From Ciceribacter sichuanensis (GTDB lineage Bacteria > Pseudomonadota > Alphaproteobacteria > Rhizobiales > Rhizobiaceae), in contig NZ_JAMXLX010000003.1 in NCBI RefSeq assembly GCF_024055605.1, forward strand, positions 124,001 through 188,000: DNA of 64,000 bases, given 5' to 3'. This document shows positions 58,493 to 64,000 of the stretch, piece by piece; within the stretch, counting starts at the first letter, position 1, and every line of letters starts with the position of its first letter. The notes under the pieces are model-generated. The model worked only from the letters and a program-made list of their open reading frames with translations. It did not search any database and was not told where the DNA came from. Made by a program: the position numbers and the translations under genes.

Positions 58493-60298
58493 TCAGGCGG
58501 CCTCCGTCGTTTCCCGCGGACGGGGCGGTTCCGGGCTAAGCCGTTCCAGATGCAGCAGGCGTGGCGAGGTGGCGTCGTAGAAGGCGCCGGAGCGGCCGAT
58601 ATAGATCAGCGTCGCATCGGTGAATTCTGCCATGACGCTTGACAGGGTCGCGACCGTGTCGTGCTCCAGGCCTTCCAGAACATCGTTGAAGACGATCCAG
58701 CGGGGCTTGCGCAGGAGAAGGCCGGCAAAGGCCAGCGCCATCTGTTCGTCCTTGTCCAGCAAACGGTCCCAGCGGGCGCGCTCGTCCAGCTTGTCGGCAA
58801 AATGCTCCAGCCCGACCCGCTTCAGGGCGGCGACCATCGCCTCTTCCGGTATGCCGGCGGAGGCCAGCGGATAGGCCAGTACGCTCTTCAATTTGCCTTC
58901 CGGCAGATATTCGAGTTGCGGCACGAACAGGATATTGTCTTCCCGCGGCAGACGGATCGTGCCTCGGCCGTAGGGCCACAGCCCGGCAATCGCGTTGAAC
59001 AGCAGCCGGCGGTTCACGCCCTGGTCGCCATTGACCATGATGCGCTCGCCGGCGGTGATCTCAGGGTTCTGTTCCCTGATCCGGAAGCCGGTACGGCTGA
59101 CTTCGCCATCGACCTGCGGGCAGATCGCCAGATCCTCGAAACTGAGCTTGCCGGGCGGGCCGACTTCCAGTGCGATGCCGCCGCCTTTCGGCTTGATGTC
59201 ATCGATTTCCGTCAAGGCTGCGCGGAAGACAGTCACCCGGAGAAGGGCGGCCTGCCAGTCGGCGATGGCGCCGTAGTTGTCGACATACCAGCGCAGGGCG
59301 GAATAGACTTGGTTGAAGGCGGCAGCGGCGGCCATCAGCTCGCCGAAGGTCATGGTTCCCGCGAAATAGGCGGGAGACGCGATCAGGATTGGCACGATCA
59401 TGGCGAGCCAGCCGAAGCCCGCGGTGACCCAGGTGAGATTGGTCAGCGCCATTGCAAGCTGGCGGATGACGGCGAGCACGGAATCGATCGCCTCGTGAAT
59501 GTGGCGGCGCTCGGTTTCCTCGCCGCCGGCAAGCGCGATGGCTTCCAGATTTTCGTTGGCGCGCATCAGCGAGAAGCGCAGGTCGGCTTCACGCGCATAG
59601 CGCTCGGCATTGAGTCGGGTGAGACGCCAGCCAACCACCTTGCTGAGCAGCGAGGCGGCGGCGGCGTAGATCAGCGCGCCCCAGACCATGTAGCCGGGAA
59701 TGGAGAAGCTGTAATCGCCGATATGAAAGACAAAGCCGCTCGACATCTGCCAGAGAACGCCGATGAAGCTGACCAGCAGGATCGTTGCCTGAACAAGGCC
59801 GATCGATAGCGATGTGGTCATTTCCGCAAGCTTGCGGGCATCCTCGTGCAGCCGCTGGTCCGGATTGACGCCGAGCGGGCTCGACATCGATAGCCGGTAG
59901 GCGCGGCGATCCTTCAGCCACTGGTCGACGACATCGCGCGACAGGCCTTCGCGCATGTAGAGCGCGGTCATCTGGTTGAGCCAGGTCTGAATGACGTTGA
60001 GCAGCAGCAGGAAGCCGGCGATGAGGCCGAAATTGCCTAGTTCCCGGACGAAGGCGTCGATGTCGCGCCTTTCAAGCGAATTGTAGAAGGGAACGTTCCA
60101 GCGGTTGATCAGGACCTGGCCGTAGGTGGTCAGGAGGATGACGGCAAGCAGGGCGGTGGCGACGCCGAAGACTCGGTTGCGCACCGAGGATGCCCAGAAG
60201 GAATCGGCGGCAATTCGCAACTGCCGCGAAAAGCTAAGCTCAACGGTAGCGGCCGCGGGGCGCTCGCTTGCAGCCTTTTCCGGTTCCGAACTGACCAT
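58493..60298 (-). CDS. YddA/SbmA-like ABC membrane protein with degenerate ATPase domain
   Basis: A 601-residue protein with the membrane domain of the ABC_membrane_2 family (PMP70/YddA/SbmA-like), about five to six helices between 35 and 330, including NRWNVPFYNSLERRD. The C-terminal third is shaped like an ABC ATPase but all main catalytic motifs are altered: Walker A is NGDQGVNRRLL (no GKS/T), the signature is LLDKDEQMA in place of LSGGEQ, Walker B ends IVFNDV in place of LDE, and the H-loop is YIGRSG without histidine. The Q-loop VPQ remains. The frame is fully open, so this is not recent decay. Function unknown. Confidence 0.85.
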   Translation of the reverse strand: MVSSEPEKAASERPAAATVELSFSRQLRIAADSFWASSVRNRVFGVATALLAVILLTTYGQVLINRWNVPFYNSLERRDIDAFVRELGNFGLIAGFLLLLNVIQTWLNQMTALYMREGLSRDVVDQWLKDRRAYRLSMSSPLGVNPDQRLHEDARKLAEMTTSLSIGLVQATILLVSFIGVLWQMSSGFVFHIGDYSFSIPGYMVWGALIYAAAASLLSKVVGWRLTRLNAERYAREADLRFSLMRANENLEAIALAGGEETERRHIHEAIDSVLAVIRQLAMALTNLTWVTAGFGWLAMIVPILIASPAYFAGTMTFGELMAAAAAFNQVYSALRWYVDNYGAIADWQAALLRVTVFRAALTEIDDIKPKGGGIALEVGPPGKLSFEDLAICPQVDGEVSRTGFRIREQNPEITAGERIMVNGDQGVNRRLLFNAIAGLWPYGRGTIRLPREDNILFVPQLEYLPEGKLKSVLAYPLASAGIPEEAMVAALKRVGLEHFADKLDERARWDRLLDKDEQMALAFAGLLLRKPRWIVFNDVLEGLEHDTVATLSSVMAEFTDATLIYIGRSGAFYDATSPRLLHLERLSPEPPRPRETTEAA

Positions 60299-60501
60299 AT
60301 ACCACTGTCTCGCCGTGTCGGCTTTTTCTTATACCATCAAAAAGGCCGTATGCATCCGTTGCCGTGCACAAACCAGCCATCCTTCGAGAGAATGGCAGAA
60401 ATAGGTTGGAAAAGCGTTGAGGAAGTGCCGCATCTGTACTTTTTGAGGTGTTTTCGGCGGCTCTTGCCTCCCGGGGTGCGCCGCGCTATGTCTCGTCCTG
60501 C

Positions 60502-60597
60502 TCTAACGGGGTGCTTCATGTCCTTCCCGGACACGTGGCTGAGAGGCGAATAGCCAACCCGCGGAACCTGATCCGGTTAACACCGGCGGAGGGATTA
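60502..60597 (+). ncRNA. TPP riboswitch upstream of thiBPQ
   Basis: The stretch reads AACGGGGTGCTTC, GTGGCTGAGAGG, CAACCCGCGGAACCTGATC, CGGTTAACACCGGCGGAGGGA, in THI-box order. Downstream, CGCCC (60615-60619) can pair with GGGCG (60646-60650), which covers the thiB ribosome binding site GGAGGGGCG, so repression is probably at translation initiation. The 354-base gap before it (from 60299) has no gene. Confidence 0.95.
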
Positions 60598-60652
60598 GAC
60601 GCGTGAGATAAAAACGCCCTATCCCGAAATCCTACTTTTATGGAGGGGCGAT

Positions 60653-61681
60653 ATGCCGACCACATCTCTTTCGTTTTTCCGCCGCGGGCTTGCCGCAGCG
60701 GCGATTTTCTCGTTGCTGCCTGCGCTCTCCGCAGTGGCTGCGGACAAAACCCTGACGGTCTACACCTATGAAAGCTTCATTTCCGAATGGGGTCCGGGGC
60801 CGAAGGTCAAGGAGGCCTTCGAGAAGACCTGCGGCTGCACCGTCGATTTCGTCGGCGTCGCCGATGGCGTGGCGCTGCTGACCCGCCTCAAGCTCGAAGG
60901 GGAAGCGACCAAGGCCGACGTGGTGCTCGGTCTCGACACCAACCTCGTTACTGAGGCGAAGCAGACCGGCCTGTTCGACACCCACGGCGTCGATGTTTCC
61001 AAGGTCTCCGTTCCCGGTGGCTTCTCCGACGACAGCTTCGTTCCCTATGACTATGGCCATTTCGCCGTGGTCTACGACACCGAGGCGCTGAAGAACCCGC
61101 CGAAGAGCCTGAAGGAACTGGTGGAAGGCAATCCCGAAGAGAAGATCGTGATCGAGGATCCGCGCACCTCGACGCCCGGTCTCGGCCTGCTGCTCTGGGT
61201 AAAGTCGGTTTATGGCGACAAGGCCGCGGAAGCCTGGGCCAAGCTCAAGGGTCGCGTGCTGACGGTCACTCCCGGCTGGTCGGAGGCTTATGGCCTGTTC
61301 ACCAAGGGAGAGGCGCCGATGGTGCTGTCCTATACCACCTCGCCGGCCTATCACATGGTGGCCGAGAACACCGACCGCTATCAGGCGGCCGAATTCTCCG
61401 AGGGCCATTACATCCAGATCGAGGTTGCCGGCCTGCTCAAGAAGGCGCCGCAGAAGGAACTGGCGAAGGAATTCCTGCAGTTCATGGTCAGCCCCGGCTT
61501 CCAGGACACTATTCCCACCAATAACTGGATGATGCCGGTTGCTGCGACCTCCGAGCCGTTGCCGGAAGCCTTCGGCAAGCTGGTTTCGCCGAAGAATACC
61601 TTCCTGATGAGCCCGGAAGAGGTTGCCGCCAACCGCAAGGCGTGGATCGACGAATGGCTCGCCGCCATGACGCTGAAGTGA
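60653..61681 (+). CDS. thiB: Thiamine ABC transporter substrate-binding protein ThiB
   Basis: Periplasmic binding protein for thiamine and its phosphates, 342 residues. A signal peptide spans about 1-29 ([21 protein letters not shown]), then [19 protein letters not shown], the family-typical beginning, and later [32 protein letters not shown] precedes the start. It is the first gene of thiBPQ, behind a TPP riboswitch. Confidence 0.96.
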   Translation: MPTTSLSFFRRGLAAAAIFSLLPALSAVAADKTLTVYTYESFISEWGPGPKVKEAFEKTCGCTVDFVGVADGVALLTRLKLEGEATKADVVLGLDTNLVTEAKQTGLFDTHGVDVSKVSVPGGFSDDSFVPYDYGHFAVVYDTEALKNPPKSLKELVEGNPEEKIVIEDPRTSTPGLGLLLWVKSVYGDKAAEAWAKLKGRVLTVTPGWSEAYGLFTKGEAPMVLSYTTSPAYHMVAENTDRYQAAEFSEGHYIQIEVAGLLKKAPQKELAKEFLQFMVSPGFQDTIPTNNWMMPVAATSEPLPEAFGKLVSPKNTFLMSPEEVAANRKAWIDEWLAAMTLK

Positions 61682-63333
61682 GCGTGGCGGGTTCTTACTC
61701 CATGGATTTTCGCGAGAGGCTGCCGGCGCTTTCCGGCGGCCTCGTCGCGTTTTCGGCGATTGCGGCCTTCATCGGCATCGCGGTCGTTTCGCTTTTTCAA
61801 TTCGGCGGGGAAGGCGCGCTGCTTTCCGTCACCTCCGATCCGGTGGTTGCAACCGTCCTGCGTTTCACGCTGATGCAGGCGGCGCTGTCGACGCTGTTTT
61901 CCATAGCCTTCGCCATACCGGTGGCGCGGGCGCTGGCGCGGCAGCCGCAATTTCCCGGCCGCGTCTGGCTGATCCGGCTGATGGCGGTGCCGATGGGCCT
62001 GCCGGTGTTGATCGGAGCGCTTGGCCTCCTCGGCATCTGGGGGCGGCAGGGCCTTGTCAATGATCTGCTGGCGATGCTCGGCGCTGACCAGCGTTTCAGC
62101 ATCTACGGGCTCGGCGGTATCCTGATCGCCCATGTCTTCTTCAACATGCCGCTTGCGGTACGGCTCATTCTCGCCGGCCTCGAGCGTATTCCGGCGGAAT
62201 ACTGGCGCAGCAGTGCCAGTCTCGGCATGGGGCCGCTTTCCAATTTCCGTTTCATCGAATGGCCTGTCATCCGGCGCATCCTGCCGGGCATCGCCGGGCT
62301 GATCTTCATGCTCTGCGCCACCAGCTTCACGCTCGTGCTGGTGCTTGGCGGGGGGCCGGCTGCCAGCACGATCGAGGTGGCGATCTATCAGGCGCTGCGG
62401 CTCGATTTCGACCCGCCGCGTGCGATATCGCTGGCGATGCTGCAGATCGCGGTGACCGGCGTCATTCTCGGCCTGCTGTCGCTTGCCGGAACGCCGTCCG
62501 ATCCGGGTGCGTCGGCCGGTGCCGCAGTCCGGCGTTTCGACGGACAATCACCCCTTGCCCGGATGGCGGACGGGGCGGCGATCCTTGTTGCCGCGCTGTT
62601 TCTCGGCCTACCGCTCGGACAGGTGGCCGTGTCGGGGCTGAAGGCCGATCTCGTCAAGCTCGCCGGCGAGCGGGTATTCCAGGATGCCGCGCTGACCAGT
62701 CTCGGCATCGCCGCGGCCGCTGCGGTCGTTTCCGTTACGATCAGTGTTTCGATCATCGAGGCGCGGGCTGCCTTGTCTGCCGGGAGGCATCCGTCGCCGC
62801 CAGCACGATTGTTTTCAGGGCTGCTTGCCGCTTCGTCCTCGCTGGTGCTGCTGGTGCCGACGACGGTGCTCGCGACCGGATGGTTCATGGTGCTCAGGGC
62901 CTATGGCAATACCGCCGTATTCGCACCCGCCATCGTGGTGTGCATCAATGCGCTGATGTCGCTGCCCTTCACCATGCGCGTGCTTTCTCCCGCCTTTGCC
63001 GAACATCGGGCCAGAACGGCGCGACTTGCCGCAAGCCTCGGCATGTCGGGCCTTTCGCATCTGAGGTTCGTCGACTGGCCGGTCTTGCGCCGGCCGGTGC
63101 TGACCGGGTTTTCCTTCGCCATGGCCCTGTCGCTCGGCGATCTCGGCGCCGTCGCGCTGTTCGGTTCGGAGAACCTGACGACGCTACCTTATCTGATCTA
63201 TAGCCGGATGGGGAGTTATCGCAGCGATGACGCCGATGGCTTCGCCTTCCTGCTCGGTCTCGTCTGCCTGATGCTGGCGCTGGCCGGAACGTGGGGAACC
63301 GCATCGAGAGAAGGTGGTGCCGATGTCCGGTAA
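61678..63333 (+). CDS. thiP: Thiamine ABC transporter permease ThiP
   Basis: Fused double permease of about 551 residues with some twelve hydrophobic helices and two EAA-type loops: the first near [20 protein letters not shown], the second near [20 protein letters not shown]. This internal repeat is typical of ThiP. The start is uncertain: GTG at 61678 overlaps the thiB stop as GTGA, and ATG at 61702 is an alternative. Its end overlaps thiQ by 11 bases. Confidence 0.93.
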   Translation: MSVAGSYSMDFRERLPALSGGLVAFSAIAAFIGIAVVSLFQFGGEGALLSVTSDPVVATVLRFTLMQAALSTLFSIAFAIPVARALARQPQFPGRVWLIRLMAVPMGLPVLIGALGLLGIWGRQGLVNDLLAMLGADQRFSIYGLGGILIAHVFFNMPLAVRLILAGLERIPAEYWRSSASLGMGPLSNFRFIEWPVIRRILPGIAGLIFMLCATSFTLVLVLGGGPAASTIEVAIYQALRLDFDPPRAISLAMLQIAVTGVILGLLSLAGTPSDPGASAGAAVRRFDGQSPLARMADGAAILVAALFLGLPLGQVAVSGLKADLVKLAGERVFQDAALTSLGIAAAAAVVSVTISVSIIEARAALSAGRHPSPPARLFSGLLAASSSLVLLVPTTVLATGWFMVLRAYGNTAVFAPAIVVCINALMSLPFTMRVLSPAFAEHRARTARLAASLGMSGLSHLRFVDWPVLRRPVLTGFSFAMALSLGDLGAVALFGSENLTTLPYLIYSRMGSYRSDDADGFAFLLGLVCLMLALAGTWGTASREGGADVR

Positions 63334-64000
63334 TGCGACTGGTGACATCGTGCTGGACGGCGTGAAACTGCGTCTCGGCGAAGCCGCATTCGATTTCGAC
63401 TGCCGCATCGGCGCCGGTCGGATCACCGCCATTGCCGGTCCGTCCGGATCGGGCAAGTCGACGCTCCTCAACGTGATCGCCGGCTTCGAGCGGCCCGACA
63501 GCGGCCGGGTGCTGATCGCGGGCGAGGATGTGAGCGGGTTTGCGCCCGGCAGGCGGCCGGTCTCGCTGGTCTTTCAGGACAACAATCTCTTTGCCCATCT
63601 CGATGTCTTCACCAATGTCGGGCTTGGGATTAACCCCGCGCTCCGGCTTTCCGCAGCGGACCGGGAGGCCGTCTCCGTGGCCCTGTCACGCGTCGGGCTT
63701 GCCGGCTATGAAAAGCGCAAGCCCGCCACGCTTTCGGGCGGGGAGCGCCAGAGGGCGGCTTTTGCAAGGGCGCTGGTGCGGCGAAAACCGGTCATGCTGC
63801 TCGACGAACCGTTTGCGGCACTCGATCCGGGTTTGAGGTCGGCCATGGCGGATCTGCTCATCGACCTGCACGGGGAAACGGGCGCGACGATCGTCATCGT
63901 CAGCCACGATCCCGACGAAGTGGCGCGGCTTGCGGGAGACGTCCTCTTCCTCGACCGGGGCAGGATCATTTTCGAGGGTCCGCATGGCGCGTTCGTGGAA
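63323..64000 (+). CDS. thiQ: Thiamine ABC transporter ATPase ThiQ, 3'-truncated by window end
   Basis: ATPase subunit for ThiBP; the first 226 codons are present and the frame runs off the window. Walker [10 protein letters not shown] (about 39-47), Q-loop in [11 protein letters not shown], signature [10 protein letters not shown], Walker [11 protein letters not shown] and H-loop VSHD are all intact. Start ATG at 63323 overlaps the thiP end, as usual in this operon. Near full length: ThiQ is usually 230-250 residues. Confidence 0.95.
   Translation, partial: MSGNATGDIVLDGVKLRLGEAAFDFDCRIGAGRITAIAGPSGSGKSTLLNVIAGFERPDSGRVLIAGEDVSGFAPGRRPVSLVFQDNNLFAHLDVFTNVGLGINPALRLSAADREAVSVALSRVGLAGYEKRKPATLSGGERQRAAFARALVRRKPVMLLDEPFAALDPGLRSAMADLLIDLHGETGATIVIVSHDPDEVARLAGDVLFLDRGRIIFEGPHGAFVE

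Noticed and set aside
60399..60640. Leader peptide or small gene before thiB
   Set aside because: The region is fully accounted for by the TPP aptamer and its expression platform; the open frames through it are structural by-products.

Overview
This window looks like a stretch of the main chromosome of an alphaproteobacterium of the order Hyphomicrobiales, most likely family Rhizobiaceae (Rhizobium, Agrobacterium, Neorhizobium, Shinella or a relative). I base this on its high GC content and on gene neighbourhoods familiar from that family: acnA divergent from ccmABCDG; DUF2585-yciB-ftsY-mtaB-dapF; ffh, chorismate mutase, rpsP, rimM, trmD, rplS; lolA-ftsK; glnK-amtB. A SAM-II riboswitch ahead of metA and several copies of a rhizobial intergenic palindromic repeat agree with this. 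The species cannot be fixed from sequence inspection alone. I see no transposase, integrase, phage gene, CRISPR array, rRNA or replication origin. Nearly all of it is housekeeping DNA.

Layout. 1-5.1 kb: the 3' part of a TonB-dependent siderophore receptor, a UvrD-type helicase and a secreted DUF1223 protein. 5.4-11.3 kb: aconitase, then the haem-export and cytochrome c maturation operon ccmABCDG. 11.4-16.3 kb: a minus-strand operon of dapF, mtaB, ftsY, yciB and DUF2585. 16.3-20.3 kb: a repeat-rich, hairpin-rich gap, then thiC under a TPP riboswitch and a metallo-beta-lactamase-fold hydrolase. 20.4-25.9 kb: a candidate small RNA, then ffh, chorismate mutase, rpsP, rimM, trmD, a convergent TSUP permease and rplS. 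26.0-31.0 kb: a small accessory-looking group (secreted Cys/Met/His protein, Crp-type regulator, PepSY membrane protein), trmO, and an amino-acid ABC transporter without its ATPase. 31.1-38.6 kb: ppk2, a possible 38-residue ORF, leuC, a methyltransferase, an EamA exporter, a SixA-like phosphatase, a CenR-like response regulator, a lone cyclic-nucleotide-binding protein and xthA. 38.7-44.4 kb: lolA and ftsK (with a CtrA-type site upstream), then amtB and glnK behind a sigma-54 promoter and an NtrC-type site. 44.4-49.7 kb: tesB, a ubiquinone-type hydroxylase, Trm112, Lon-N-domain protein, thioredoxin/TPR protein, prolyl-tRNA editing protein and tRNA-Gly(GCC). 49.8-55.8 kb: an SDR, galM, a VWA protein, GNAT, metA with its SAM-II riboswitch, NUDIX and MoxR. 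55.9-60.3 kb: thiamine diphosphokinase, an ABC-F protein and a YddA/SbmA-like ABC protein whose ATPase motifs are degenerate. 60.5-64.0 kb: a second TPP riboswitch and thiBPQ (thiQ cut by the window end).

Shared themes. Thiamine recurs: de novo synthesis (thiC), phosphorylation (TPK) and uptake (thiBPQ), with two separate TPP riboswitches. Nitrogen sensing appears at glnK-amtB, and cell-cycle control may reach ftsK. The most unusual items are the ABC protein with eroded catalytic motifs, a MetA whose residue 111 predicts acetyl-CoA use, unexplained RNA-like structures between dapF and thiC and before ffh, and a possible unannotated small protein ahead of leuC. I found no convincing wholly new multi-gene system.
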